DNA of 64,000 nt from Vagococcus entomophilus (GTDB lineage Bacteria > Bacillota > Bacilli > Lactobacillales > Vagococcaceae): contig NZ_NGJZ01000001.1 in assembly GCF_003987595.1 (NCBI RefSeq), positions 124,001 through 188,000 of the forward strand. Direction: 5' to 3'. The notes below the pieces were generated by a model. The model was not told where the DNA came from. It made no database searches and was given only the letters and a program-made list of their open reading frames with translations. Positions 1-10,840 of this stretch are shown here, one piece after another. Both the position numbers and the translations under genes were made by a program. Positions within the stretch are counted from its first letter, which is position 1; each line of letters begins with the position of its first letter.

Positions 1-2
1 GC

Positions 3-1931
3 AAGGAGTGGGGCGAGTGGAAAATGGAGACGTTGCCCATGGTGCCAAAGAAAATTGGCATCAAACCGCTACCCAAAACAGGTTATCAGCTAAAAGCGAT
101 TTCACAGCTTTCTAAGCGAAAAGATGTCAGTGAAGCGGTGATTGCAACGGATGCAGGGCGTGAAGGCGAGCTTGTTGCGCGGTGGATTTTAGAGTATACA
201 CGCTTTAATAAGCCAGTCAAAAGACTGTGGATTTCTTCACAGACAAACAAAGCAATAAAAGAAGGGTTTCGTCAACTTAAACCAAGTAAACTTTACGATG
301 ATTTGTATGAATCAGCACTTGCTCGTGCAGAGGCTGATTGGTTAGTTGGCTTAAACGTTACACGTGCCTTAACCGTTAAATACGGGGATAGTCTGTCTGC
401 TGGTCGTGTTCAAACGCCAACACTTTCAATGGTTCGCCAACAAGAAAAGAAAATAGAGCAATTTCGTCCCGAAAATTATTTTTCCGTAGATTTTGTCTAT
501 CAACATTTGTTGGGACGACTTCAATTAAAAAATCCCAAACAATGGAAAAAACGGGAAGAGGCAGAAGCGTATTTAAAAGAGCTGGCTAATGAAAAAGCCA
601 AGGTATCTGACATTCATAACAAGCGAAAATCAGAACCAGCTCCACTTCCTTATGATTTGACCGAAATTCAGCGAGAAGCCAACCAACGCTATCAATTTTC
701 TGCCAAAAGGACGTTATCGCTTGTACAAAGTCTATATGAAACGCATAAAATTGTGACCTATCCTAGGACAGATTCCAAATATTTAACGACAGATATGAAA
801 GCAACGATGAAAGAGCGCTTGCAGGCACTGGCACCAAGCTATCCACAAGCAAAACAATATTTAAAAGAAGGCGCTCGCGTACAGGTGCAAAAAGTCTTTC
901 AAGATGCTTGCGTGACCGATCATCACGCACTTATCCCGACCGAGCAAGCACCAAGATTTGAACGGTTAGATAACGATGAGCTCAAAATTTATCAAATGAT
1001 TGTGGAGCGTTTTCTCGGGTTATTTGCCACACCTTATGTGACGAATCAACAAACAATTACTGTAACAGTTGGCACAGCTAAATTTGGCTTCAAACAATTG
1101 ACAGTTGAGGAATTTGGCTGGAAAAAAGTAGATCCTAAAAAACAAGAAGTCAAACAGATTCAGTTTACAAATGGGGAAATTTTGCCAAAGCATTTTGAAA
1201 TCAATAAAGAATTAACAACACCACCAAAACCACTCAGTGAATCCGGCTTACTTGGACAAATGGAGAAATTCAATCTAGGAACTCCTGCTACACGAGCAGA
1301 AATTATTGAAAAATTGATCAAGTCGGAACTAATGGAACGAAATACAGGGAGTCTAAGTGTGACGGCCAAAGGCAAACAACTATTGGAACTGGTGAATCCA
1401 TCACTAATTTCACCAGATCTGACTGCTAAATGGGAGAATTCATTAGAAGAAATTGCTAAAGGAAAAAGAAAAGCATCTGGCTTTATCCAAGAGATTGAAG
1501 CAGACACGAAGCAATTAGTACAAGAAATCAAACGGAGCGAGAAGAAGTATCAAGATTTTTCTGTAACAAGCAAGAAATGCCCAGAATGTGGTCAAAACCT
1601 CAAAGAAAAAAATACAAGAGATGGGAAAATTTACGTATGTATCAATCCCGAGTGTCACTATAAACGACGGAAAGATCCCAAAATTTCCAACCACCGTTGT
1701 CCTCAATGCCACAAAAAGATGGAGATTCATGAGGGGAAAAATGGCGCTTATTTCAAATGTAAATTTTGTATGATATCCGAAAAAGTTCCGGATAAAAAAG
1801 AGCGTAAAGCAAAGCTCAACAAGCATGAAGAGCGAAAACTGCTAAAAAAATATAGTCAAGAAAAAGTGGAACCAGAAGAGAGTCCATTGGCTTTGGCGCT
1901 AAAAGCTGCGATGAACAAAGAAGACGAGTAA
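3..1931 (+). CDS. topB: DNA topoisomerase III, 5' end outside window
   Basis: Type IA topoisomerase that relaxes or decatenates DNA through a 5'-phosphotyrosine intermediate. The frame is open to the window edge, and the ATG at 24 lies inside the protein (KEWGEWK precedes it), so roughly the first 80 residues, including the start of the Toprim fold, are missing. Visible are the Toprim acidic motif DAGREGE, the SAGRVQTPTL segment, and the active-site tyrosine in TYPRTDS near nt 759. The C-terminal tail has two Cys4 zinc-ribbon-like motifs (CPECGQ with CINPEC, and CPQC with CKFC). A hairpin terminator follows, so it is probably transcribed separately from ftsK. Confidence 0.95.
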   Translation, partial: KEWGEWKMETLPMVPKKIGIKPLPKTGYQLKAISQLSKRKDVSEAVIATDAGREGELVARWILEYTRFNKPVKRLWISSQTNKAIKEGFRQLKPSKLYDDLYESALARAEADWLVGLNVTRALTVKYGDSLSAGRVQTPTLSMVRQQEKKIEQFRPENYFSVDFVYQHLLGRLQLKNPKQWKKREEAEAYLKELANEKAKVSDIHNKRKSEPAPLPYDLTEIQREANQRYQFSAKRTLSLVQSLYETHKIVTYPRTDSKYLTTDMKATMKERLQALAPSYPQAKQYLKEGARVQVQKVFQDACVTDHHALIPTEQAPRFERLDNDELKIYQMIVERFLGLFATPYVTNQQTITVTVGTAKFGFKQLTVEEFGWKKVDPKKQEVKQIQFTNGEILPKHFEINKELTTPPKPLSESGLLGQMEKFNLGTPATRAEIIEKLIKSELMERNTGSLSVTAKGKQLLELVNPSLISPDLTAKWENSLEEIAKGKRKASGFIQEIEADTKQLVQEIKRSEKKYQDFSVTSKKCPECGQNLKEKNTRDGKIYVCINPECHYKRRKDPKISNHRCPQCHKKMEIHEGKNGAYFKCKFCMISEKVPDKKERKAKLNKHEERKLLKKYSQEKVEPEESPLALALKAAMNKEDE

Positions 1932-1954
1932 TAGCAACTCAATGAATCAATCAT

Positions 1955-2006
1955 AATAGAGCTTGATCAAAATGATATCATTTTGTATCAAGTTCTATTG
2001 TCTTTT
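1955..2006 (+). terminator. Terminator after topB
   Basis: Long inverted repeat: the arm starting AATAGAGCTTGAT pairs with the arm ending ATCAAGTTCTATT, with AAAATGAT/ATCATTTT at the tip, followed by TGTCTTTTT. This is a rho-independent terminator for topB, 24 bases after its stop. Confidence 0.8.
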
Positions 2007-2085
2007 TAACCATGAGCTTGATTTAAAGGGAAATGAACGCTAATTTATAGTATAATAGGGTAGAATGAAATGAGGTATGAAAAAG

Positions 2086-4455
2086 ATGGCAAAAAAAGCA
2101 ACACGAAAAAAGACAACAAAGAAAAAGAAGCAGCAAAAAAATAGACAAAATTATCTGATTATGGGACTAATTTTACTTTTATTTAGCTTGTTAGGCATTT
2201 TTAAACTAGGATTTTTAGGTGTCCTTGTAGCCAATGTTTTTCGGTTATTAGTTGGAGACACCTATCCGATTTTAGCCGGAATTGTTGCTGTGTATGGAGG
2301 ATTCTTAGTACTGTTGGGTAAAGAACCAGAGCTAAAGCGTCCTAGGATAGTGGTTGGTATTGGATTCCTTTATTTAGGCGTGCTTCTTTTTTTACATGCT
2401 CATTTGTTCTCTGAAACAGTGGCAAATAATCATCACTTTATCTCCTTAACTTGGCAAAAGTTGTTTACAGATATTCGTACAAATGTAGTATCGCAATCTG
2501 TAGGCGGAGGGATGATAGGGGCAGCAATTTACACGTTGCTTCATTTTTTAGTCTCACAAATAGGTGTATATGTTGTTGGAACAAGCTTGGTGATTATTGG
2601 GGGATGTCTTCTTTCCAATGTAAGTAGTAATGAACTGATGGAAAAAATTCATTCTTTTCAAGTAAAGTTTCAAGAAAAATGGCATCTTCATCGTGAGAAG
2701 AGGCAAGAAAAACTTAAGCTAAAAGAAGAAAAACAAGAAATTGCTAAAAAACAAGCGGCAGAAAAGCATGCACAAGAGCAAGCACTAAAAGCACAAACAG
2801 AAGTGGAACAAGAATCCCCACAAGTAGCAGAAAATGTGATCGTTCAAGAAGAACTTCCTCTTAAAATTGATACTTATCAGAGTAAATACGAACAGCAGCA
2901 GGCTAAAAAGAGTCAATCAATGGAGGACAAGCACGAAGCATCCGAAGATAATGGAGAAGATCTAGAGTTTGAAATTCCTCAAGAATTGGAAGATATTGAC
3001 TATCAGCTGCCAACTTCAGTGCTGCTCAATGAAATCCCCATGACCGATCAAAGTGAAGAATATCAGTCTATTGAGAAAAATGTAGGAGTTTTAGAACAAA
3101 CCTTTAAAAGTTTTGGAGTGGATGCAAAAGTAGTCAGGGCAAGCCTTGGACCAGCCGTTACCAAATATGAAATCCAACCTGCTGTTGGTGTAAAAGTCAG
3201 TAAAGTTGTAAGTTTGACGGACGACCTAGCTTTGGCGCTAGCAGCAAAAGATATTCGGATGGAGGCTCCTATTCCTGGGAAATCCTTGATTGGGATTGAG
3301 GTTCCAAACAATACTGTTAGTACGGTTTCATTTAGAGATATCATTGAGGCACAGCCAAGCCATCCAGATCAACTACTAGAAGTACCACTTGGAAGAGATA
3401 TCTCTGGTTCTGTCATTTCTGCTGATCTAACCAAAATGCCACATATGCTCATTGCTGGTTCAACGGGTAGTGGAAAGTCCGTCTGTATTAATGGGATTAT
3501 TACGAGTATTTTGATGAGAGCAAAGCCAAATGAAGTGAAACTGATGATGATTGATCCAAAAATGGTAGAGTTAAATGTTTATAATGGTATTCCACATTTG
3601 TTAACACCAGTTGTGACCAATCCTAGAAAAGCCTCCCAAGCACTACACAAAGTTGTAGAAGAGATGGAAAAACGATATGAACTGTTTGCTGGAACAGGCG
3701 TTAGAAACATCACAGGTTACAATGAATTTGTAGCCAGACGAAACGCAGAAGAGGGTAGTAATCAACCGATTTTACCATTTATTGTCGTGGTAGTGGATGA
3801 GTTGGCTGATTTGATGATGGTTGCAAGTAATGAAGTGGAAGATGCTATTATACGTTTGGCTCAGATGGCGCGTGCTGCAGGGATTCATATGATTTTGGCA
3901 ACGCAGCGTCCAAGTGTGGATGTTATTACTGGAATTATCAAAGCAAATGTTCCCTCAAGAATTGCTTTTGCCGTATCTAGTGGAACTGATTCAAGAACGA
4001 TTATTGATTCTAATGGGGCTGAAAAGCTGCTTGGACGAGGGGATATGCTCTTTCTTCCAATGGGGCAAAACAAGCCGATTCGTGTACAAGGAGCCTTTAT
4101 CTCCGATCAAGAGGTTGAGCGGATTGTGGCATCTGTGACCGAACAACAGGGGGCAGATTATCAAGAAAATATGATGCCTTCTGAGGAAGCAGAGGTTTCT
4201 TCAAGTGGGGAGGCTGAGGATGAATATTATCAAGAAGCATTAGAGATGGTTGTTGAAATGCAAACAGCGAGTATTTCCCTTTTACAAAGAAGATTCCGAA
4301 TTGGGTATAACCGTGCAGCTCGTTTGATTGATGAGATGGAAATGCGTGGGGTTATTGGTCCTTCTGAGGGAAGTAAGCCCAGAAAAGTTTTACTTGATAC
4401 ACTTCCAAATGCTCAGATAGAAATGGAGCATCAGGTAGAGCCACCAGTTGAATAA
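2086..4455 (+). CDS. ftsK: FtsK/SpoIIIE-type DNA translocase
   Basis: Septal, membrane-anchored hexameric DNA pump that clears and segregates chromosome ends at division. About 789 residues: a Lys-rich cytosolic start, four to five hydrophobic segments in roughly the first 190 residues, a charged Glu/Lys/Gln linker, then the motor. Walker A is GSTGSGKS (about nt 3457-3480), Walker B is [12 protein letters not shown], and a C-terminal winged-helix gamma domain ([17 protein letters not shown]) would read polar chromosome motifs. I place the start at the second ATG because GAGG at 2072-2075 sits 10 bases from it but abuts the ATG at 2077. Which paralogue (FtsK or SpoIIIE) cannot be told from sequence alone. 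Confidence 0.93.
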   Translation: MAKKATRKKTTKKKKQQKNRQNYLIMGLILLLFSLLGIFKLGFLGVLVANVFRLLVGDTYPILAGIVAVYGGFLVLLGKEPELKRPRIVVGIGFLYLGVLLFLHAHLFSETVANNHHFISLTWQKLFTDIRTNVVSQSVGGGMIGAAIYTLLHFLVSQIGVYVVGTSLVIIGGCLLSNVSSNELMEKIHSFQVKFQEKWHLHREKRQEKLKLKEEKQEIAKKQAAEKHAQEQALKAQTEVEQESPQVAENVIVQEELPLKIDTYQSKYEQQQAKKSQSMEDKHEASEDNGEDLEFEIPQELEDIDYQLPTSVLLNEIPMTDQSEEYQSIEKNVGVLEQTFKSFGVDAKVVRASLGPAVTKYEIQPAVGVKVSKVVSLTDDLALALAAKDIRMEAPIPGKSLIGIEVPNNTVSTVSFRDIIEAQPSHPDQLLEVPLGRDISGSVISADLTKMPHMLIAGSTGSGKSVCINGIITSILMRAKPNEVKLMMIDPKMVELNVYNGIPHLLTPVVTNPRKASQALHKVVEEMEKRYELFAGTGVRNITGYNEFVARRNAEEGSNQPILPFIVVVVDELADLMMVASNEVEDAIIRLAQMARAAGIHMILATQRPSVDVITGIIKANVPSRIAFAVSSGTDSRTIIDSNGAEKLLGRGDMLFLPMGQNKPIRVQGAFISDQEVERIVASVTEQQGADYQENMMPSEEAEVSSSGEAEDEYYQEALEMVVEMQTASISLLQRRFRIGYNRAARLIDEMEMRGVIGPSEGSKPRKVLLDTLPNAQIEMEHQVEPPVE

Positions 4456-4460
4456 ATAAA

Positions 4461-4508
4461 AAGAGCCTGAAACCTAGCTTAAAAAGCTAGGTTTCAGACT
4501 CTTTTTGT
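4461..4508. terminator. Bidirectional terminator, ftsK / antiporter
   Basis: Near-perfect inverted repeat with arms 4461-4480 and 4484-4503 (AAGAGCCTGAAACCTAGCTT and its complement), flanked by A-rich and T-rich runs. It lies between convergent genes and can serve both. Confidence 0.9.
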
Positions 4509-4514
4509 TCGTTT

Positions 4515-6635
4515 TTACTCGTCATTTTGCAATAAAGAAATTTCTGAATAATTGACGCTTTGACGCAAACGATTTGCAAGAGATAATGAAATTTTCCCTT
4601 CTTCAAATAATTCTTGGATTGTTGTTCTTTCCGCATCTAAAGCTTTTAGATAAAACTTTTGAAGTTGTAGCTCGTACTCTTTTCTAGAATGAGTACTGAT
4701 GTGTCGAATACGTTCTAATTGATTGCGATAATCGCTAAGTGATTGATTGATGATATTTAATTTTACTTTATACAATTTTGATTCAGAGGAGAGTTGTTTT
4801 TTGTAATTTTTGAGGGCGTCAATGGCCCCGACTGCACTCGCCTCACGCAAGATGAATAAAGATGAGTCTGCAATCTTAGAATCACTATTAACAAACCTCA
4901 TTTTGAATAAGAAGTGGTTCAATTGTCTTTGAATAGAGAACTTGGCTTTCTTTAAATTTGGACGCAAGCCACCTGTTAATGCTTGCCGCTTAAACTCCCA
5001 AAAATTGAGATAGTACTTAGCGGTTTTTTCAGAGACTTGGTTATTTTCAATTGCTAGATTAATGCCAGTAAACTCTCCTTCATTTGCAATCAATTGAATT
5101 TCTTTTTCAAGTTGATGATATTTTTCGTTTTCTGTATTATGATCGTTTTCTTTGTACAAATGGCGCAAGCGAATATTAAACTCGTGCAGCAAATCAGAAA
5201 GAACGACCTTTTCTGCCTCATCTTTACTAGTTTGTAAGACCTTGATGGCACTTTGAATCATCAGCTTACGTGCCCGAATTTCTGTGATAGATTTTTCATC
5301 CTGAGTCGCATTCATTGGAAGATCAATTTTATCAGGCATATCTGTGTTCTCATATTGATCGTCACCGGTCAGCAATAAACGCTTTCTTTGCTTGGTCAAA
5401 ATGGGCAATGAAACTGTTGCGACAAGTAAACTAATCAAAATGACACCACAGGCTAAAAAGACAATCAAAGGACGCTGTACAAATGGAAGACCATCAGGCA
5501 TGCTGTAAGATACAGACATAATCGTTGCCATCGTAATTGCTCCACGAACGCCGGTTAAACCAGTTAAAAGCGCAGTGATAAAACGTGGTTTTGGCGTATT
5601 ATGTTTTGCTCTTAAGTAGGTCATCCACAAGTAACTATAGGACCAAAGTACACGGATAATGAGTAAAATGAACCAAATAATCAACGTGTAAAGAATAAGA
5701 CGACCATTTTTTATGGTAGGATTGACCAAAGTTTCACTCATAGCGAGTGGGAGTTCAATTCCTAAAATGACAAAAACTGCACCATTTAAAATATAAATAA
5801 TCATGTCCCACATTTTATGCGTGACCATTCTTGCCTCAGAAAATTCTCCTCTAAAGATTGGAGCTTGATTAATAGATAGTACACCAGCGGTTACAACAGC
5901 AATAACCCCAGAAGCATGGGCGATTTCATCAGCAACAATAAAAATAACAAATGGTGCTAAAATACGAATCGTGGTATGCAAAATCACATCTTTGATTCCC
6001 TGTTGAACGAGGAAGATTCGAATATAATGAAAGACATTAATCAAGACAAATCCAATAATTGCGCCCACAAAAGACATATAAAGAAAATCTAAGGCTGCGT
6101 TTTTGAGTGAAAATTGACTGGTGAAAAAAGCAGCCATTGCATATTTAAAAGCAATCAAGCCACTCGCATCATTAATTAGACTTTCCCCACTAATGAGGCT
6201 GAGAATCTTTTTGGGAAGTTTTACTCGTTCCGCGATGCCATGTACAGCAACTGGATCAGTTGGGGATAATACTGCAGCAAGTGCGAGTGCAAGACTAAAA
6301 GGAATTTCACTGATTACTAGGTGAATGAAAAAACCACCTAGTATTGTAGTCAATAACACGAGTAAAATAGCATTTGCAAAAATAGGTGCTCGGAGTTCCC
6401 ATAATTCATTTTTGGGAAATCTTTTCCCATCATTAAACAGTAATGGTGCAACAAACAATAACATAAACCAATCAGACTCTAAATCAATTTGAACTTTAAA
6501 AACCAATGCGACCACTAATCCAACTGAAATTTCAATTAAAGCAGTTGGAATCGCTACTAGATAGTGACTTAAGATATTGGAAAGAACAATCAGGATGATT
6601 AGAAGAATACTTGCTTCTAAAACATGCACAGACAT
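4515..6635 (-). CDS. CPA1-family Na+/H+ antiporter
   Basis: Membrane monovalent cation/proton exchanger. The N-terminal 400 residues are strongly hydrophobic with about 12 membrane segments and carry the family signatures LSPTDPVAV and GESLINDASG, whose acidic residues lie in the transport path. The C-terminal 280 residues are a charged helical cytosolic domain, longer than in minimal NhaP proteins and probably regulatory. I take the ATG at 6635 (MSVHVLEA) over two upstream GTGs because AGGTGG lies just before it. It is monocistronic and converges on ftsK. Substrate preference (Na+, K+ or Li+) is not readable. Confidence 0.88.
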   Translation of the reverse strand: MSVHVLEASILLIILIVLSNILSHYLVAIPTALIEISVGLVVALVFKVQIDLESDWFMLLFVAPLLFNDGKRFPKNELWELRAPIFANAILLVLLTTILGGFFIHLVISEIPFSLALALAAVLSPTDPVAVHGIAERVKLPKKILSLISGESLINDASGLIAFKYAMAAFFTSQFSLKNAALDFLYMSFVGAIIGFVLINVFHYIRIFLVQQGIKDVILHTTIRILAPFVIFIVADEIAHASGVIAVVTAGVLSINQAPIFRGEFSEARMVTHKMWDMIIYILNGAVFVILGIELPLAMSETLVNPTIKNGRLILYTLIIWFILLIIRVLWSYSYLWMTYLRAKHNTPKPRFITALLTGLTGVRGAITMATIMSVSYSMPDGLPFVQRPLIVFLACGVILISLLVATVSLPILTKQRKRLLLTGDDQYENTDMPDKIDLPMNATQDEKSITEIRARKLMIQSAIKVLQTSKDEAEKVVLSDLLHEFNIRLRHLYKENDHNTENEKYHQLEKEIQLIANEGEFTGINLAIENNQVSEKTAKYYLNFWEFKRQALTGGLRPNLKKAKFSIQRQLNHFLFKMRFVNSDSKIADSSLFILREASAVGAIDALKNYKKQLSSESKLYKVKLNIINQSLSDYRNQLERIRHISTHSRKEYELQLQKFYLKALDAERTTIQELFEEGKISLSLANRLRQSVNYSEISLLQNDE

Positions 6636-6777
6636 CACCACCTATAGTTCATATTATAACAGAGTTCGTTTTATTCTCCTAAAAATAAAGCAATAAAAAA
6701 CTCATTTTTTGAAAACTTCTTACAAATTTGTTAGTAGAATGTTACTCGAATAAATGGTGACGAGAGGATACGCTCGC

Positions 6778-6783
6778 TATAAT
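6778..6783 (+). promoter_or_regulatory. -10 box of the ABC transporter operon
   Basis: TATAAT 36 bases before the start codon; only a weak -35 (TGGTGA, spacer 17) precedes it, which is consistent with an activated promoter. A small inverted repeat, CGAG-N8-CTCG, lies between the two boxes at about 6761-6776. Confidence 0.5.
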
Positions 6784-6818
6784 AAGAATGAGTGAAAGAT
6801 AAAAAAGGAGGATAAAAA

Positions 6819-7568
6819 ATGTTAGAAATAAAAAACATAAAAAAGGTTTTTGGAGATAAAATACAATACGAGGCATTAAAAGGAATTGACTTGACGGTGC
6901 AAGATGGAGAATTTATTGGAATTATGGGACCATCTGGAAGTGGCAAGTCGACATTGTTAAACTTAATTGCCACGATTGATACGCCTACAGCGGGTACGAT
7001 TCTACTAAACCAGCAAGATCCCAATCAATTGAGCCAAGAAAAGTTGGCTCAGTTCAGAAGAAGGGAACTTGGTTTTGTGTTCCAAGATTTCAATCTTATG
7101 CCGACACTTACAGTGGAAGAAAATATTGTCTTGCCCCTTACATTAGATGGAGAAAAAGTGAGTGTTATGAATCAAAAAATGCAACAATTAGCCCAGCGTT
7201 TAGGTATTGAGTCACTGCTGAAAAAAAGAATTGGTGAAATTTCTGGGGGACAAAAGCAACGAGTTGCTGTTGCAAGAGCGATGATTCATCAACCACAATT
7301 ATTATTAGCCGATGAGCCCACAGGAAATTTAGATACAAAATCATCGGACGATGTGATGCATTTATTAAAACAACTCAACCAAGAAGAACATGCAACTATT
7401 TTGATGGTGACACATGACCCATTAGCGGCAAGTTTTTGTCAAAAAATCGTTTTTATTAAGGATGGAGAATTACTCAAAGAAATTCAAAACCCAGGCTCAC
7501 AACAGCAATTTTATGACCAACTCTTAGGAGAACTTCGAACGATTGAAGGTGTCACAAATGAAATTTAA
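6819..7568 (+). CDS. ABC transporter ATP-binding protein, BceA-like
   Basis: Cytosolic ATPase of a MacB/BceA-type transporter (249 residues). Walker A is GPSGSGKST, the Q-loop region VFQDFNLMP, the signature SGGQKQRVAVARA and Walker B LLADEPTGNLD; all catalytic motifs are intact. The start follows a strong AAGGAGG. It overlaps the downstream permease by 11 bases, so the two are translationally coupled. Pairs of this type usually protect against cell-wall-active peptides such as bacitracin or lantibiotics and are usually switched on by an adjacent two-component system; none is encoded beside it here. Confidence 0.92.
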   Translation: MLEIKNIKKVFGDKIQYEALKGIDLTVQDGEFIGIMGPSGSGKSTLLNLIATIDTPTAGTILLNQQDPNQLSQEKLAQFRRRELGFVFQDFNLMPTLTVEENIVLPLTLDGEKVSVMNQKMQQLAQRLGIESLLKKRIGEISGGQKQRVAVARAMIHQPQLLLADEPTGNLDTKSSDDVMHLLKQLNQEEHATILMVTHDPLAASFCQKIVFIKDGELLKEIQNPGSQQQFYDQLLGELRTIEGVTNEI

Positions 7569-9387
7569 TCAGTTTGTCATTCGTAATACTTTACGTAATC
7601 GCCATTTATATTTTGCTTATTTTTTGAGCACATTATTTTCCGTAATGGTTTTCTTTACGTTCAATGTTTTTGCCAATCATCCCAATATCTCAAGTGGACT
7701 AAAGGCTTCGGTTACGACTGGAATGAACGTTGCTTCTGTGATCATCTATGGTTTCTCTTTTTTCTTTGTCTTGTACTCAATGGATATCTTCCTACAGTCA
7801 CGTAAAAAAGAATTTGGCCTTTTAATGATGCAGGGCATGTCGCCTAAGCAATTACGAGGAATGGTTTTCATTGAGAACTTAGTGATTGGCTGTATCTCAA
7901 CGCTTTCTGGAACAATTTTAGGAATTGGCTTTGCGCAAATAATATTAGTGCTAAGTAAAAAAGTAATGCATGTCTCACTAGGCTTTTATTTTCCAGCACA
8001 AGCAATTATTATTACCCTGATTTCATTTTTAATCTTGTTTTTACTGATTTCGATTTTTATTCAATTTAAGTTGCCACGCTTACAACTACAAGAATTATTG
8101 AAGAGTCAAGAACTTGGAAAAGGAGAGTTAAAGCCTTCTTCAATTAAGTCAATCTTGGCGCTTATTTTAATCGGTAGTGGTTATGTTGTAGCACTTATTG
8201 TCCCTGGGGGCGCTGTTCCTTTAGTCATGCTACCTGTTGTCGCAGTGGTGATTTTGGGGAGCTACTTCCTATTTAATCAATTGAGTGTATGGACGGTTGA
8301 ACGATTAAAGAAAAATAAGCAAAGATTTTGGAAAAAAACGAATATGCTAGTTTTTTCAGATTTAGCATTTCGAATGAAAGATAATGCACGAGCATTTTTC
8401 CTAGTTTCAGTTATTTCAACAGTCGCGTTTGCTTCAATAGGAAGTTTGTATAGCTTTCAACAAATTATAGTTAAAGAGGTAGATAAAATTCCGTATGATT
8501 TTTCTTATCAAGGAGACTCAACTAAAGCTAAAGCTTTCAGTAATAAGTTTACAAGATACTTAGATAAAAAAGGATACGAGAGTAATGAAACAAATGTGAG
8601 TTACATCGAGTCAAACTCAGTGTATATTATGAGTGAAAAAGACTACAATCAACTTGCGAAGAGCTTAAAGATGCAGTCCGTTCAGATTGGGAAAGATGCT
8701 TTAAGATTAACGTATGAGAATCAAACAACCGAGAAGCAAAAATCAGCAAATTCGCCCTTAACAGTTAGGAATCAAACATTTAGTGTTCAGGAAAAAATGG
8801 TCGAAAAAGCGATTCTATCTAGTTATTTTCCACTATACATTGTATCAAATCAGGATTTTGACGCCATTAAAACGGCCGAATCATTGAAAAAATTTGTAAT
8901 GTGGCAAGCACCAAAAATTTCTTACGACCAAAAAGTGGCGTTGGGACAAAAGTTTGAAAAAGAAGCCAATTTGATTAGTAAAACCTATATGAGTCAACAA
9001 ATTATCAGTTCATTTGCCCCTATTTTATTTGTCGGATTGTTCATTGGGATTGTCTTCTTTGTATCTGCCGGAAGCTTCTTATACTTTAGATTGTACAGTG
9101 ATGTAGAGGTGGACATTCAAAAATTCAAGATGGTTTACAAAATTGGCTTGACAAAACAGGAGCTAAAGAAAATGGTGTATCAACAAGTAGGAATTCTCTT
9201 TTTTACGCCGATTATGCTTTCACTGTTGCATGGCGTAGTGGCGCTCAGCGCTATGTATCACATGTTTGACTTAGGTTTACAAGGAGCAGCTTTTGCGGTT
9301 CTAGGAACATTTCTTTTCATCCAAGTAGTTTACTATTTTGTTGCAAGATATTTTTATTTCAAAAAAGTCTATGCAGCAATCGTCTAA
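7558..9387 (+). CDS. ABC transporter permease, FtsX/BceB-like
   Basis: Membrane partner of the preceding ATPase, 609 residues. FtsX-type folds flank a large extracytoplasmic domain of about 200 residues between roughly 300 and 500, the hallmark of BceB-like antimicrobial-peptide transporters, in which this loop contacts the drug or sensor kinase. Ten membrane segments are plausible. The ATG at 7558 (MKFNQFVIRN) is the natural start; the upstream TTG in the same frame lies inside the ATPase gene. A terminator follows at once, so the operon has two genes. The actual substrate is unknown. Confidence 0.88.
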   Translation: MKFNQFVIRNTLRNRHLYFAYFLSTLFSVMVFFTFNVFANHPNISSGLKASVTTGMNVASVIIYGFSFFFVLYSMDIFLQSRKKEFGLLMMQGMSPKQLRGMVFIENLVIGCISTLSGTILGIGFAQIILVLSKKVMHVSLGFYFPAQAIIITLISFLILFLLISIFIQFKLPRLQLQELLKSQELGKGELKPSSIKSILALILIGSGYVVALIVPGGAVPLVMLPVVAVVILGSYFLFNQLSVWTVERLKKNKQRFWKKTNMLVFSDLAFRMKDNARAFFLVSVISTVAFASIGSLYSFQQIIVKEVDKIPYDFSYQGDSTKAKAFSNKFTRYLDKKGYESNETNVSYIESNSVYIMSEKDYNQLAKSLKMQSVQIGKDALRLTYENQTTEKQKSANSPLTVRNQTFSVQEKMVEKAILSSYFPLYIVSNQDFDAIKTAESLKKFVMWQAPKISYDQKVALGQKFEKEANLISKTYMSQQIISSFAPILFVGLFIGIVFFVSAGSFLYFRLYSDVEVDIQKFKMVYKIGLTKQELKKMVYQQVGILFFTPIMLSLLHGVVALSAMYHMFDLGLQGAAFAVLGTFLFIQVVYYFVARYFYFKKVYAAIV

Positions 9388-9389
9388 TC

Positions 9390-9438
9390 AAAAGAGCTAG
9401 AAAGACCAAAGCGTTTTTCTAGCTCTTTTCTTTTTTAT
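9390..9438 (+). terminator. Terminator after ABC permease
   Basis: Arms 9390-9403 (AAAAGAGCTAGAAA) and 9416-9429 are complementary and are followed by CTTTTTT. Confidence 0.88.
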
Positions 9439-9512
9439 AAGGTTAGTTTGCAAAAAGGGAGAATATAAGCTATAGTGTTTCATGAAGATAGAAGAGAAAT
9501 GAGGAAAATAGA

Positions 9513-10583
9513 GTGACAAAAGTATCCATTTATGGAAAAACGTTTACTGATTTGGTTACGTGGTTTGAAGAGCAAGGAGATAAAAAATTTCGAGCAACCC
9601 AAGTGTGGGACTGGCTTTATCGCAAACGGGTTAAAACATTTCAAGAAATGACCAATCTTGCTAAGCCAACCATTGAAAAATTGGAAGAACATTTTGAGAT
9701 GAGTCCTCTTAAACAAGTAGTCGTACAAGAGTCAAATGATGGAACAATCAAGTATTTATTTGAACTTTCCGATAAAAATATGATTGAAACTGTATTAATG
9801 CGTCAAGAGTATGGCTTATCAGTTTGTGTAACGACCCAAGTAGGTTGCAATATTGGGTGTACATTTTGTGCAAGTGGTTTATTGACCAAACAAAGAGATC
9901 TAACGGCAGGTGAAATTGTTGCGCAAATTATGCAAGTTCAGTATTACTTGGACGAACAAGCAAACGGAGAACGTGTTAGTCACGTGGTTGTGATGGGGAT
10001 TGGAGAACCATTTGATAATTATGACCATGTAATCAAATTCTTAAATGTCATTAATGATGACAAAGGACTTGCGATTGGGGCAAGACATATCACCGTTTCA
10101 ACAAGCGGCCTAGTACCAAAAATCAAAGAGTTTGCGGACAATGGTTTGCAAGTTAATCTGGCGATTTCTTTGCATGCACCAAACAATGAAGTCAGAACGT
10201 CGATCATGCGAATTAACCGTCGTTTCCCCATTGAACAACTGATGGATGCAGTGGATGAATATATTGCCAAAACCAATCGTCGAATTACCTTTGAGTATAT
10301 TATGCTAGCAGGTGTCAATGATCGCAAAGAGCATGCCCAAGAACTAGCAGACTTACTTAAGAATAAACGTAAGCTAACCTATGTGAACTTGATTCCGTAC
10401 AACCCGGTTACTGAACATGACCAATACAGCCGTAGTAAAAAGGAAGATGTTTTAGCTTTTTATGATGTGTTGAAAAAAAATGGTGTGAATTGCGTGATAC
10501 GTAGAGAGCATGGAACCGATATTGATGCGGCTTGTGGTCAACTTAGAAGCAAGCAATTGAAAAAGAAAAAAACGAGAGCATAA
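9513..10583 (+). CDS. rlmN: 23S rRNA/tRNA adenine-C2 methyltransferase RlmN
   Basis: Radical-SAM enzyme that methylates C2 of A2503 in 23S rRNA and A37 in some tRNAs. The 4Fe-4S motif is [12 protein letters not shown] (CxxxCxxC). The N-terminal helical domain ([21 protein letters not shown]) and C-terminal [12 protein letters not shown], with the conserved methyl-carrying cysteine, are present. 356 residues is the normal length. The start is GTG with GAGG about nine bases upstream. It stands alone between two terminators. The cfr resistance enzyme is a homologue, but the N-terminal region and the setting fit RlmN. Confidence 0.95.
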   Translation: MTKVSIYGKTFTDLVTWFEEQGDKKFRATQVWDWLYRKRVKTFQEMTNLAKPTIEKLEEHFEMSPLKQVVVQESNDGTIKYLFELSDKNMIETVLMRQEYGLSVCVTTQVGCNIGCTFCASGLLTKQRDLTAGEIVAQIMQVQYYLDEQANGERVSHVVVMGIGEPFDNYDHVIKFLNVINDDKGLAIGARHITVSTSGLVPKIKEFADNGLQVNLAISLHAPNNEVRTSIMRINRRFPIEQLMDAVDEYIAKTNRRITFEYIMLAGVNDRKEHAQELADLLKNKRKLTYVNLIPYNPVTEHDQYSRSKKEDVLAFYDVLKKNGVNCVIRREHGTDIDAACGQLRSKQLKKKKTRA

Positions 10584-10632
10584 AGGAAACAACTCGCTAG
10601 AAAGCTTTAATAGGTAGCAAGAAAACTTTATG

Positions 10633-10680
10633 AAAAGACTAAGTGCAGCTTGAATTAAACAAGTTGCATCTAGTCTTTTT
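10633..10680 (+). terminator. Terminator after rlmN
   Basis: Imperfect stem, AAAGACTAAGTGCAGCTTG against CAAGTTGCATCTAGTCTTT, running into five T residues. Confidence 0.82.
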
Positions 10681-10840
10681 GATTGGTTGAAAGCAAATCA
10701 TGCAGTTTTTATTTAAAAGAAAAACAGACAGCAAACAAGCAACAATAGGTAAGACAATAGAAACTTGTTGCTAACTCTCGCTTTGAATTGAAATATAGCG
10801 CTTATCTATGTTGTTTAAGAAAAAGAATAGAGGAAAAAAG

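Noticed and set aside
9513-10583. cfr antibiotic-resistance methyltransferase
   Set aside because: Motifs and single-copy housekeeping setting fit rlmN; no mobile element surrounds it.
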